Positions 16,521 to 26,300 of a stretch of DNA of 64,000 nt are shown here, piece after piece (the stretch's first letter is position 1; every line of letters begins with the position of its first letter). The notes under the pieces were generated by a model, which saw only the letters and a list, made by a program, of their open reading frames with translations, did not search any database and was not told the DNA's origin. The stretch spans positions 868,001-932,000 of the forward strand of contig NZ_QCYK01000001.1 in assembly GCF_003071345.1 (NCBI RefSeq), given 5' to 3'. The position numbers and the translations under genes were made by a program. Source of the stretch: Chitinophaga parva (GTDB lineage Bacteria; Bacteroidota; Bacteroidia; Chitinophagales; Chitinophagaceae).

Positions 16521-17360
16521 GCGAGCCTAATAAACCCAATTCCTCGCCGCAGTAAAAGACGAACTGGAGCGGTCTTCTGGTGGGGTGACGGGCCATCGTC
16601 TTTGCGGCGGCTAACAATGCCACGCAGCCGCTGCCGTCATCATTAGCGCCGTTGTAGATATGATTTCCCAAACGACCGATATGGTCAAGATGAGCCCCGG
16701 CAATAATGGTTTGATCCTTTAATTTTTTGTCGGTACCGGGAAGATGGGCAATCACATTATAGCCATTAGCCCTTTCCTGTTTAAACCTGATATCAACTAC
16801 AGGCCTGGCGCCTTGATTGAGCTTTTTAGTCAAGGCCGGGCTGATTAGGATGATATTCAGCTGCGTATCAGCCGCTGTATAGTCGGCAGCGTAATGCATA
16901 TAACCAAAGCGGTATTGCCTGATCACCGTGGTCTCCCATTCGCTGTTTTGCTGTTCGTTCGGCAATAGCAGAACACCGGCCACCTTTTGGGTTACCAAAC
17001 TGGCTGTTTCAGCCGAATCGGGCATGGTTTTTAAAATAATCCAATCGCCTGTTGTGGCAGTATGTTGCAACACGATGAAATTGCCACCCGGTGCGGATAA
17101 GCAACACCGTCAATGCTTATGGAACTTTCATCATAATTATCCCTCAGAAACGGCACTGCCTGGAATGTGGTTTTCAAGCCTGCTGCTTTTAATTGCCCGG
17201 CTACATAGTTAGCCGCTTTCAGGTAACCACGGGACCCTGTGAACCGGCCTTCGGTCGCATCCGAGGCGATGCCGTACATAGCCCGTTCTAATTGTTTGAT
17301 CGTTTGTGCCTGCGCAGCACAACCCAAACAGATCAATAAAACAATAAAATATCTTTTCAT
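16516..17360 (-). pseudogene. M28-family peptidase, frameshifted and truncated
   Basis: The 5' part has a normal secretion signal (MKRYFIVLLICLGCAAQAQ) and a zinc-aminopeptidase-like start. Near 17095-17105 the frame shifts: the upstream frame ends in unrelated text after GVAYP, while the next frame continues with APGGNFIVLQHTATTGDW. The second frame carries the M28 metal ligands AGAHLDHIG and NGANDDGSG, and the catalytic Glu pair in YCGEELGLLGS. It stops directly after GLLGS at the junction with the integrase remnant, so the last third of the enzyme is missing. It lies one base after the serine hydrolase gene and was once its operon partner. Confidence 0.85.
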
Positions 17361-17361
17361 T

Positions 17362-18678
17362 TTATTTGCGGGTAACTTTTAATACCTGTTTACCACTTTC
17401 GATCACAACCAGGGAATTGGCGTCGGGAAACTGCAGCTGCACGTCGTAGCCTTCCATAAAGAATTTATTGGCTGATTCGGGGAGTACGGTCACCGTCGGC
17501 ACGCCGTCACCCGATATTTTTAAGGCGTTGCCATCCTGTGCCACGTTCACCAGTTTGCCATTGCTTTGCGCATAGGTGCCGGTATAGCTTTTGAGTAATT
17601 GGTCAGCGATAGCGATCCTTACGTGGCTGGTCGCCGATTTGTTCATCGTTTCCAGCACCTGCGCGCCTTCGGGCAATGCACGTTTAACCACCCGGTCGCA
17701 GATAAAGGCCCCATTGTCACCGTTGGTCATCACCACCACACCGTTTTTTGATCTGGGTAAAAAAACCGCCATCGTCCGTACCCCAATATCCGAACCGCCA
17801 TGTTGTAAGGCATAGGCACTGTCCGGCAGACCATCCACCAAGCCCCAGCCTAAACCAGAACCATTGCCGGGTTTTGTCCTTCTTTGAATTTTGATCATTT
17901 CGGCATACACCGGCCCACCTTCATTGGCCAGCTGCATCGCATAGATCCCCAGTTTACTGTAATCCTCAATGGTCGTGATCAGGTCATCGGCAGCATTGAC
18001 AGGCGTCTGTATAGAAGCCCCATAACGCTTGCCCTGACCGTCATGCCACATCGCAAAACGAGCAGTGTCCAGGTTTTCGCTCCAGTAATAGGTATCTTTC
18101 ATGCCCAGGGGCTTAAACAGGTACGTATCCATCAATACAGCAAGCGAGACTTTGAACTTTGCTTCCAAAGCCCGGCGTAAATATTCAAAACCCTCGCCCG
18201 AATACCCCGAAGCTGTACCGGGTTCAAATTTGAATTTGAGTTTGGTCCCGCCATTGTCCGAACGCCAGTTGGGGAAACCTGTCTGGTGGCTTAGCACAAA
18301 ACGGGTGGTCAGTTTCGTCAAGTAGGGATCACCGGCAATATCCGGGTCGATCCAGTAATGTTCCAGCGGCTCGTCCAGGTTCCATTTTCCCAGTTCCACC
18401 AGCTTTAAGGTTAGCATGGCGGTTACCGGTTTGGTTTGGGAGGCTATATTGAATAAGGTGTTGTTAGGGGCGGGACGGCCGGCTTGCAGTTCACCAAAGT
18501 TTTTGACCCATGTGATCTTGCCGTTTTCGATGATGCCGACACCTGCACAAGGCACATGGTATTCTGCCATCCAGGCCGGTATGTCTTTGATTAAATTGGC
18601 TTGAACGGTATCGGTTTGCGCAAAGGCGCTATGAATAAATAGTGAAAGTGCGATAAAGGAAGCGATGGTCGTATTCAT
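17362..18678 (-). CDS. Serine beta-lactamase-like hydrolase (class C/penicillin-binding protein fold)
   Basis: A 438-residue secreted protein with a signal peptide (cleavage near SAFAQ). The active-site tetrad Ser80-x-x-Lys83 is in NIASQTKPV, Tyr159 in GYSGEGFEYL takes the place of the YxN motif, and HGGSD near residue 300 replaces KTG. A C-terminal domain of about 100 residues follows. Such proteins are usually peptidases or esterases of the cell envelope rather than antibiotic-resistance enzymes. I start at MNTTIAS, seven codons into the open frame, because it begins the signal peptide. The M28 gene starts one base after its stop, so the pair was an operon. Confidence 0.85.
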   Translation of the reverse strand: MNTTIASFIALSLFIHSAFAQTDTVQANLIKDIPAWMAEYHVPCAGVGIIENGKITWVKNFGELQAGRPAPNNTLFNIASQTKPVTAMLTLKLVELGKWNLDEPLEHYWIDPDIAGDPYLTKLTTRFVLSHQTGFPNWRSDNGGTKLKFKFEPGTASGYSGEGFEYLRRALEAKFKVSLAVLMDTYLFKPLGMKDTYYWSENLDTARFAMWHDGQGKRYGASIQTPVNAADDLITTIEDYSKLGIYAMQLANEGGPVYAEMIKIQRRTKPGNGSGLGWGLVDGLPDSAYALQHGGSDIGVRTMAVFLPRSKNGVVVMTNGDNGAFICDRVVKRALPEGAQVLETMNKSATSHVRIAIADQLLKSYTGTYAQSNGKLVNVAQDGNALKISGDGVPTVTVLPESANKFFMEGYDVQLQFPDANSLVVIESGKQVLKVTRK

Positions 18679-18696
18679 GATTTTAAGGTTATGAAC

Positions 18697-18704
18697 CAAA
18701 AGTA
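18697..18704 (-). promoter_or_regulatory. -7 promoter element of the serine hydrolase
   Basis: CAAAAGTA on the plus strand is TACTTTTG on the minus strand, an exact TAnnTTTG, 19 bp upstream of the ATG. No convincing -33 element was seen. Confidence 0.45.
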
Positions 18705-18856
18705 TCCTGCATGAAACCCCTGATAAAATAAGAATGATAACCCTAACGGGATTGATGATGAACGTATTTGAAGTGGTGATGAAACGTTTGTCATCAAAAT
18801 GAATAAGTTCGTCACCAATATTTGGGGGTAAGGCCCGGTTACACTTTCTTTGGGTA

Positions 18857-19891
18857 ATGAAAATTTTCGACTGGACACGTTTATTTGCCTGGCCCTATAA
18901 GGTTTACACCCAGCTGGTGTTCTGGGTGATCGTTTTCTGTCTGTACATTTTACTGAAGGAATATCCGCAGCGTATGAGCGGGATCACGCTGTTTTGTTTG
19001 GTATTCCAGGAAATACTTGAGTTGATCATACCATGCTATTCGCAGAACCTGCTGGTATTGCCGTTTTTCAAACGTCGTAAGTGGCTGGTCGGCATTGGGC
19101 TTTACCTGGTGCAACTCATTATTTTGATCAATTTATTACCTTATTTGCTGAACCTGGTCGGCAGGCTTTTTGCGAAGGTGTTCCATATCACCGACGTGGT
19201 GACCAACTGGCAGGATCAGCATTTTGCCTTCACCATGGTGGCATTTACGGTGATGGCTTCATTGGCCAAGATGGGGGTAGACCGCCTGATCCGGGACAAA
19301 GAGCAAAAGGAAAATGAATTGCGCCATTTGAAAGCACAACTCAATCCGCATTTCCTGTTTAATACGCTCAATAACCTGTATGGACTTTCAGTTGCCGAGT
19401 CGAAAATGCTGCCCGGCCTGATGCTGAAACTATCCGAGCTATTGCGTTATTCCCTATATGATACCAACCAGAATTATGTGGCGGCGAGTAATGAACTGGA
19501 TTATATCAGCAATTACGTAGAACTGGAAAGGATCCGGTTGAGCGATAAAACCGATATACAATTGCAAATAAAAGGGGATTACTCTGACCAATATATTGCG
19601 CCATTGCTATTGATCATATTTGTAGAAAACGCCTTCAAGCATTTTTCAGCGGCTAAAGGACAAACGCCATTTGTACACATCAGCGTCGCAGTTGAAAATA
19701 GTCATTTAAAACTCAAAGTTAAAAACTCGGTTGATCCCGACTATATACCCAAAGTCAACAAATCCAAGGGCGGCCTTGGCCTCAATAATGTCAAACAACG
19801 GTTGGATTTAATCTACCCGCAGCAGTACATTTTAAAAACAATTAAGGACGCTAACTTTTTCGAAGCAGATTTAATAATAGACCTAAGCTAA
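18857..19891 (+). CDS. LytS-type sensor histidine kinase
   Basis: A 344-residue membrane kinase. Four membrane segments (about residues 18-34, 43-60, 76-100 and 122-140) are followed by the short His-kinase domain typical of LytS/YehU proteins: His165 in LNPHFLFNTLNNLYG accepts the phosphate, then an ATPase domain with IFVENAFKHF (N box) and GGLGLNNVKQRL (G box). It lacks a separate periplasmic sensor, so the signal is probably read in the membrane. Its stop overlaps the start of the LytTR regulator by one base, so they form a two-component operon. Confidence 0.9.
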   Translation: MKIFDWTRLFAWPYKVYTQLVFWVIVFCLYILLKEYPQRMSGITLFCLVFQEILELIIPCYSQNLLVLPFFKRRKWLVGIGLYLVQLIILINLLPYLLNLVGRLFAKVFHITDVVTNWQDQHFAFTMVAFTVMASLAKMGVDRLIRDKEQKENELRHLKAQLNPHFLFNTLNNLYGLSVAESKMLPGLMLKLSELLRYSLYDTNQNYVAASNELDYISNYVELERIRLSDKTDIQLQIKGDYSDQYIAPLLLIIFVENAFKHFSAAKGQTPFVHISVAVENSHLKLKVKNSVDPDYIPKVNKSKGGLGLNNVKQRLDLIYPQQYILKTIKDANFFEADLIIDLS

Positions 19892-20580
19892 TGAATATCA
19901 ATTGCATCATCGTAGACGACGAACCCATTGCCAGGGATATCCTCAAAACCTATATTGAGCAGGTACCCTATCTGACCTTAGTCGCTAGCTGCGAGGATGC
20001 ATTTGAAGCGATGCAGGTGCTCAAAACCAAAGACATTGACCTCATTATCCTGGATATCAATATGCCCCGGTTGACCGGTTTTGAAATGCTGCGTACGCTT
20101 AAAAAATATCCTGCCGTTATCATTACTTCGGCCTACCCGGAATATGCGCTCGAAGGGTTTGAGTTGTCGGTTACGGATTACCTGTTAAAACCCTTTTCCT
20201 TTCCGCGTTTCGTTCAGGCCACCGAGAAGGTCGTCAATAAAACCGGTGAAGTCCCGGTATCAAAAAGCGAAGACTTATTTTTAATGGTCAAATCCGACAA
20301 AAAACTCACCAAGGTCTTCTTTGATGAGATCAGCTATATCGAGGCCTATGGCAATTATATTTTTATTTATACCGGCCAGGAACGCGTGATGTCCAAGCAG
20401 ACACTCACCCAGTTTGAACAACAGCTGCCCGCATCCCAATTCACCCGCATCCATAAATCCTATATAGCCTCGTTGAAAGGCATCAAATACCTCGAAGGGA
20501 ACGAAGTTTCCATTGCGGGTAAAAAACTGCCGGTTGGGAAAGTTTACCGGGAAAGCCTGTTGGGGAAACTAAAAAATTAA
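19891..20580 (+). CDS. LytTR-family response regulator
   Basis: A 229-residue regulator. The receiver domain (1-120) has the acidic site IIVDDEP and phospho-acceptor Asp55 in LIILDINMP, with Lys in YLLKPFS. The C-terminal LytTR DNA-binding domain follows (FDEISYIEAYGNYIFIYT, FTRIHKSYIASL). It is the partner of the kinase at 18857, with which it overlaps by one base. Targets are unknown. The adjacent divergent serine hydrolase operon is a natural candidate. Confidence 0.9.
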   Translation: MNINCIIVDDEPIARDILKTYIEQVPYLTLVASCEDAFEAMQVLKTKDIDLIILDINMPRLTGFEMLRTLKKYPAVIITSAYPEYALEGFELSVTDYLLKPFSFPRFVQATEKVVNKTGEVPVSKSEDLFLMVKSDKKLTKVFFDEISYIEAYGNYIFIYTGQERVMSKQTLTQFEQQLPASQFTRIHKSYIASLKGIKYLEGNEVSIAGKKLPVGKVYRESLLGKLKN

Positions 20581-20601
20581 TTATTTAAAACCCAAATATC
20601 A

Positions 20602-20945
20602 TGTCTGCACAATCCCGAACTTAATACTGATCCCATCCTTTTTACAGCTTATGCCGCAAATGACGCGGAAGCCATGCGGCAGATCTTATCCCCGGATATC
20701 TAAAGGATCCTCCCCGGTAAAAACCCGACAAGCGGAATTAAGACCGGCATTGACGAGGTGCTCGCCTGTTTTAAACAGCTGCAGGCTTTTGACTTCAAGG
20801 CCAGGCCCATTGTTATGGGCGTGAACGCCGTCTACGTGACCGATTGCCCCTGAACCGGAGCAACCTGGCGGAAGGCGAAAACATCAAAAGAATGTCCTGC
20901 CTGCTCTGGCAATTCTTGAACTGGAGCGCTTCTGCCGGAGCGTAA
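20602..20945 (+). pseudogene. NTF2/SnoaL-like protein, degraded
   Basis: Reading across three breaks restores an NTF2-like protein: NPELNTDPILFTAYAAND, AEAMRQILSPDI, an in-frame TAA, RILPGKNPTSGIKTGIDEV, LACFKQLQAFDFKARPI, VMGVNAVYVTDC, then a frameshift into RSNLAEGENIKRMSCLLWQF. The start (ATGTCTGCACAA) is also out of frame with the body. At least one nonsense mutation and two frameshifts make it non-functional. Relatives are about 130 residues long with a cone-shaped fold and varied roles. The decay begins directly after the LytTR regulator. Confidence 0.75.
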
Positions 20946-21278
20946 TTAAGCGATAGCTGCTACTGCAATTGATCGATATGATAGGCCGATGCTTCCACTG
21001 CCGAATGGCTGTAGGTTTGCGTCAAGGTTGCCTTATAAGTGAAATTAACCTGGTCGCTCACTTTGGTGTCAGCGCTTACATTACACATTTCCGAGATAGC
21101 GTTGAAAGGCAACAAGGCATTATTCTGAAGCTGCACCGAACGGCTGCGCTGCCATTGTACCAGGGGGCACCGGGGATAAAACAGATACAGCCAATCTGCA
21201 TTTTTTGTATCTTGTCTACCAGCACCAATACCTATCCCCTAAACGATCTGTGGGTTAGAAATCCTTTTATTTCAAGTC
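20946..21278. other. Intergenic stretch before the ECF sigma gene
   Basis: About 330 bp. On the minus strand a frame is open from 21238 to a stop at 20960, with protein-like text (NADWLYLFYP, NNALLPFNAISEMC, TYSHSAVEASAYHI) but no start codon at its head. It may be the remains of another gene. I recognise no family. Confidence 0.35.
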
Positions 21279-21884
21279 TTGAAGGTTGTCCAAGTGCAAG
21301 CAAACGAGTCCTATATCGCCAGCCGGTTGCTACAGCGCGTAGCAAGTGGGGATCATGCAGCCTTCCGGCTGCTGTTTGAGATGTATGCGGATAAGATGCA
21401 TGCCGCCGTCTATAATTATACTAAATCTACCTGGGTGGCCGAAGAGCTGGTGCAGGAAATGTTTATCCGGGTGTGGAAATACCGGGAGCAGCTGCATGCC
21501 GTAAAAGACCCTTCCGCTTATCTCTACCGCATGATCTTTAACCAGATCAACGACTGGCTGAAACAAGCCGCCAACGAGCAGCGCATTCTTGATAGCATAA
21601 GCGGGCAGGATGCTGTAAACCCCTATGATACCGGCCGGCAGCTGGATGCAGCGGAACTGCAACGCATCCTCAACGCTGCGGTGGATAGTCTTCCACCCCA
21701 AAAGAAGATCATCTACCAATTGAACCGGGAGCAGGGCCTCAGCTACCAGGAAATAGCCGACCAGCTCCAGCTTTCCGTCAATACCGTGCGCAACCACCTG
21801 GTAGAAGCCAATAAACTGCTGCGCAACTACCTGAAAAACTACAGTTTAGCCCTCGCCCTCCTGGTGGCGAAAATTTTTTTATAA
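21279..21884 (+). CDS. ECF sigma factor (surface signalling)
   Basis: A sigma-70 family regulator of about 200 residues. Region 2 (FRLLFEMYADKMHAAVYNYT, AEELVQEMFIRVW) is followed by region 4 with its HTH (YQEIADQLQLSVNTVRNHL). No ATG lies at the expected start; the frame begins with TTG at 21279 or GTG at 21294, so the exact start is uncertain. It is followed by a FecR-type anti-sigma factor and a TonB receptor with an STN domain, the standard sigma/FecR/SusC trio, in which substrate binding outside releases the sigma factor to transcribe the downstream transporter genes. Confidence 0.9.
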   Translation: MKVVQVQANESYIASRLLQRVASGDHAAFRLLFEMYADKMHAAVYNYTKSTWVAEELVQEMFIRVWKYREQLHAVKDPSAYLYRMIFNQINDWLKQAANEQRILDSISGQDAVNPYDTGRQLDAAELQRILNAAVDSLPPQKKIIYQLNREQGLSYQEIADQLQLSVNTVRNHLVEANKLLRNYLKNYSLALALLVAKIFL

Positions 21885-21925
21885 CGTAACTGGTCCATTT
21901 CTGAAAAGCCGCGGTCTATTGTGGT

Positions 21926-23059
21926 ATGGAGCGTATTCAATACCTGTTAGCACAGTACCTTTCCAACAAAGCCACGCCAGCGGAAACTGGGGAAATGCTG
22001 CAATGGCTGCAATCGCATCCCGGCAGTGAAGACCTGCTGCGTGATGCCTGGGAAGCCAATCCCCGGCCGGCGCCCGTTGCAGACCTGGACCGTATGTGGT
22101 CCGTGATAGCGCCGGCCACCACGCCCCGCCGCCAGCGCCGTATCTGGCCTGTTGCCGCCGCTGCGGCTGCCGCGCTCCTGCTGGGCATTACAACCTTCAC
22201 CTACCTTCATCCAAAGAACCATGGCCGGGAAACCGCTGCCAGCATGCCTTACATAGCACCCGGGAGAAATGGGGCCATCCTCATCCTGGCAGACGGATCG
22301 CGGGTAAGCCTGGACAGTGCTGCTGCCGGTATAGTGGCCGTGCAGAACGGCGCACCGGTGACCCTTCAAAACCACCAGCTGCAATACCAGGCGCCAGGTA
22401 CGACCGCTGGCGCCACTGCTTTTAATACCGTCAGCACCCCTAAAGGCCGCCAATTCCAGGTGCAACTGCCGGATGGCTCCCGGGCATGGCTAAATGCTGC
22501 ATCGTCTATCCGCTTTCCCACCACTTTTGCCGGGCCGGAACGCCGGGTAAGCATTACCGGGGAAGTATACTTTGAAATTGCGCAGAACGCATCCAAACCT
22601 TTCCTGGTGAATACACCGGCTTCCGAGATCGCGGTGCTGGGAACCTCCTTTAACGTGAACGCCTATACGGATGAAGGACAGGAGCGCACCACGCTTTTGT
22701 CCGGCAAAATAGCCACCACCCCGCTGGAGCAACCCGGCGCACGTATGGTGCTGGCACCGGGTGAGCAGTCGCAATACACTGCCGGCAAGTACCAGAAGCT
22801 GGTGAAGCATGCAGATACGGAGCAGGTGATGGCATGGAAGAACGGGGCGTTCAATTTCCAGGATATGAGCCTGCAGGAAGTCATGCGCCAGCTGGGCCGC
22901 TGGTACGACCTGGAAATAGTATATGAAAAAGGCATCCCGGATATCCATTTTGGCGGGGAAATGAGCCGCAATGTGCCATTGGCGGACCTGCTGTCCGGCC
23001 TGAAAGAAATGGGCATCCACTTCCGGGTGGAGGGCCACCAACTGATCGTTTCACCTTAG
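21926..23059 (+). CDS. FecR-family anti-sigma factor
   Basis: A 377-residue inner-membrane regulator. A cytosolic N-terminal domain (about 1-70) binds the sigma factor, one membrane segment lies near residues 72-92 (IWPVAAAAAAALLLGITTF), and the periplasmic FecR domain follows (TVSTPKGRQFQVQLPDGSRAWLNAASSIRFP, EVYFEIAQNASKPFLVNT, VLGTSFNVNAY), with a C-terminal DUF4974-like domain (LQEVMRQLGRWYDLEI). The periplasmic part should contact the STN domain of the TonB receptor encoded next. It is 42 bp after the sigma gene. Confidence 0.93.
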   Translation: MERIQYLLAQYLSNKATPAETGEMLQWLQSHPGSEDLLRDAWEANPRPAPVADLDRMWSVIAPATTPRRQRRIWPVAAAAAAALLLGITTFTYLHPKNHGRETAASMPYIAPGRNGAILILADGSRVSLDSAAAGIVAVQNGAPVTLQNHQLQYQAPGTTAGATAFNTVSTPKGRQFQVQLPDGSRAWLNAASSIRFPTTFAGPERRVSITGEVYFEIAQNASKPFLVNTPASEIAVLGTSFNVNAYTDEGQERTTLLSGKIATTPLEQPGARMVLAPGEQSQYTAGKYQKLVKHADTEQVMAWKNGAFNFQDMSLQEVMRQLGRWYDLEIVYEKGIPDIHFGGEMSRNVPLADLLSGLKEMGIHFRVEGHQLIVSP

Positions 23060-23193
23060 CATAAGCATATCAGCAATTACCGTACACACAAGCAACCAAC
23101 AATTTGATCACAAGCCAACCAACTCTTTTTAAACAACCATTATTGCATCACCTTTAAAAACAAGCAGCAAACAAACATCCACATTAAAGTCAG

Positions 23194-23231
23194 CAACCAA
23201 GACTAAATCACTAAACAACCAAGACTAAATC
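23194..23231 (+). repeat. 16-bp direct repeat upstream of susC-like gene
   Basis: CAACCAAGACTAAATC occurs at 23194-23209 and again at 23216-23231, a 22-bp period (two helical turns). The surrounding DNA is rich in CAACC and CAAACAA steps. Position between fecR and the transporter gene suggests a regulatory site, but no binding protein is known. Confidence 0.5.
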
Positions 23232-23245
23232 GACTGATAAAAAAA

Positions 23246-23271
23246 CCGCTCCGGGTTAGGAGCCGGAGCGG
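23246..23271. promoter_or_regulatory. 9-bp inverted repeat (hairpin) before susC-like gene
   Basis: CCGCTCCGG and CCGGAGCGG form a perfect stem with an 8-nt loop. Seven A residues precede it, so on the minus strand it reads as hairpin plus T run, a minus-strand terminator. On the plus strand it would be a leader stem-loop about 70 bp before the transporter ATG. Confidence 0.5.
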
Positions 23272-23339
23272 GTAAAACGTTCGGTTGACCGATCAAGGTT
23301 CTGGGGAACTTCTATTCAATAACCAAACACATCAAATTT

Positions 23340-26300
23340 ATGCAAAAAACTGCCAATGGCAGTAGGGCTGCTGCATTTATCCAGGTGCGCGCAGCATGCC
23401 GGCTGCCAGTCAAACTGCTGCAAATTATGAGATTGACAACTTTCATTATGCTGGTTTTCTGCCTTCACCTGTCTGCAAAGACCATGTCGCAGGAAATTAC
23501 CCTGTCTGTAAAAGACGCGCCGCTGAAAGAGATCTTTTCGGTGATCAAGCAACAAACCGGTTACCTGGTGTTTTATAAAGCAGACCTCATTGCAGGGAGC
23601 AAGCCGGTGTCGGTATCTGTGGAACACAAGCCCCTGAAGGATTTCCTGGATGAGGTGCTGAAGGATCAGTCGCTGGTATACCATATCTCCGACAAGACCA
23701 TCCTGCTTTTCAGCAAGGCCGAAGCGGCCAATACGCCGGCGCTGCAAGGCACTTTTGCCATGGGGGGCAACCTGCCTCAGTACGTGGTGTCCGGCATTAT
23801 AAACGGCGGTGGCAGGCCCCTGGCCGGTGCTACCGTGATGCTCAATCCCCTGCACCGCGGCGTATCATCCGACCAGCGGGGTTACTTTGAATTCCCGGCA
23901 TTGTCGCCCGGGAAGTACACTATCACGGTGACCTGCATTGGATATAAAAAACTTACCGTGCCGGTAGAGGTGGTGAATAAACCCCTGAGCATGGACCTTG
24001 TGCTGGAAGCGGCGGTGAGCAACGTAGAGGAAGTAGTGGTGTCCACTGGTTATACCACGAAGAAAGCCGGCGAGATCACCGGTTCAATCCAGAAGATCTC
24101 CGGCGCAGACCTGCGCATGGGCATCACCACGTCCGATCCAGTGTCCCTGCTGAAAGGCCGTGCTACCGGTTTGTATATCTCTGAGCAGAACGCGGGAGAC
24201 CCCACCAGCAGCGGTGGACAGATCTTTGTGCGTGGCCAGAGCAGCATAGCCGGCGTGGGGGTAGACCAGGCAAACCAGGTGGTGATGCCTACGCTGAATT
24301 ATGGCCCTTTGCTGGTACTCGACGGCGTAATCATGCCCAACCAAAATCTCAAAGAAATTGTAACACCCCAGGAAATTGAAGATGTGACCATCCTCAAAGA
24401 CGCTGCGGCTACTGCTATATATGGCTCTCGTGCAGCCGGCGGCGTGATCGTTATCAATACGAAAAAGGGAAAGGATGGTAAGCCCCGCGCCTTTGCGGAA
24501 GTAAAGTACGGCCTCAATGAGCCCGTACGCGGTTCCATCCATTTCCTCACCGGGCCAGAGTTATATGACCTCCAGCAACGCTACTTCATCCAGGACTACC
24601 AGGTGAATAATGCCAGCCTTTCCGCCAGCTATCCCACTTTACAATCTTACCTCGATTACCGCCTGCCTGCCAAGGATGCCGTGGCCAATTCTTATGACTG
24701 GCAGAAATACGCCTTCCTGAGCAGTAATACCAAGGAGGTCAATGTAAACGCCAGCGGCGGTACAGACCGCACCAAATATTATGTGGGCGCCTCTTACTAT
24801 AACGAACAATCTACCGGTGTAGATAACGGGCTGGTAAGAAAATCCGTGCGCCTCAACCTGGAAAGCAAGCTCTCTGACCGCCTCACGGCCAGCGTAGCCG
24901 TGAATGCGATCCTCAATGATGGCCACCGGGAGTTATTCCCCACCGGTACCTTCCTGTACCAGTTGCTGCCCTGGGCCACTCCATACAATGCAAACGGTTC
25001 CCTGCGGTCACAGCTCACTTATACCCAGTATGGCAGCGAGCAAATCCAAGCCAACCCGCTGTATGATAACCAATGGAACTACGATAAGCCTACGTCACAA
25101 CTGATCTTTGGCTCGGCCAAACTCTCCTTCCGCATTACTGACTGGCTTAGTCTTTCCAGCACCAACTCCGGCAATCTCAATTACAGCAAGGACGTGCAGT
25201 ACATGGATGTGCGTTCTTACGCGGGCAGTGCAGACATCACTGCACCGCAAGGCTGGCTGGGCACCATGAGCAATAACCTCAGTTCCTACCTCACCTCAAA
25301 CCAGCTGAATTTCCACAAGCAATACGGGGAGCATGCTGTGAATGCACTGGCAGCAATGGAGTTTGGCAAGACGAGCAACTATACCACCTCCATCAATGTA
25401 AACCATGTGCAGGCCGGCTACGACCAGATCTCACTCGGTACACAGATAGGCGGGGCATATGATTATTCTGCGTACGGTATCCCCTCCCAGAAAGCGGGTA
25501 ACGTAGAAGGCGGCCAGATAGACCAGGCAGTGTATTCCCTCTTTGGTGAAGCGGAATACAGCTACGCCCGCCGCTACACGGTAAGTGGTTCTGTGCGCCG
25601 CGATGCCTCCAGCGCATTTGGGGCAAACCGCCGCTATGGTACGTTTTATTCGGCCGGTGGTGCGTGGATGGCCAGCAACGAGGCATTCCTGAAAAATTCA
25701 AAAGTCATCTCCAACCTGAAACTGCACGCCAGCTACGGGACCAGCGGTTCCCAGCTGGGCGATAACTTCCTTACACAGACCCTGTACCGCCCCGGCACGG
25801 CTTATACGTATGCCGGCCAGCAGGGGATGGGCATTTCCAATATCGCCAACACGGACCTGCGCTGGGAAGTGACAAAGACCGCCAGTGCGGGTTTTGACCT
25901 GGGCCTGTTCAATAAAGTGAATGCTACTGTGGACGCCTATACGCGCCGCTCCGATAATCTTTTGCAGCAGGTGATCCTCGATGCACTGGCGGGCTTCCCC
26001 AACCAGTGGCAGAACGTAGCCTCTGTGCGCAATACCGGCATTGAAGTTCTGGTGAATGCAGACATTATCCGCAACAGGAACTTTAGCTGGACTACCAATT
26101 TTAATATCAGCTATAATCACAACAGCATTGTGAAAGTGGCCCGTGACTCGCTGAAACAGGGCTTCTATACATCGGAAAGTTTTTACCTGCACCCGGGTGA
26201 GGACATCAACTCCATGAAAGCGATACACTATGCAGGCGTGGACCCGGAAACCGGCAAGCCCCGGTTTGAAAAGCTGCTGTTTGACGCCGATGGCCACAAC

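Noticed and set aside
20969..21379. 136-codon plus-strand frame before and into the sigma factor
   Set aside because: It overlaps the start of the ECF sigma gene in another frame and shows no family resemblance.
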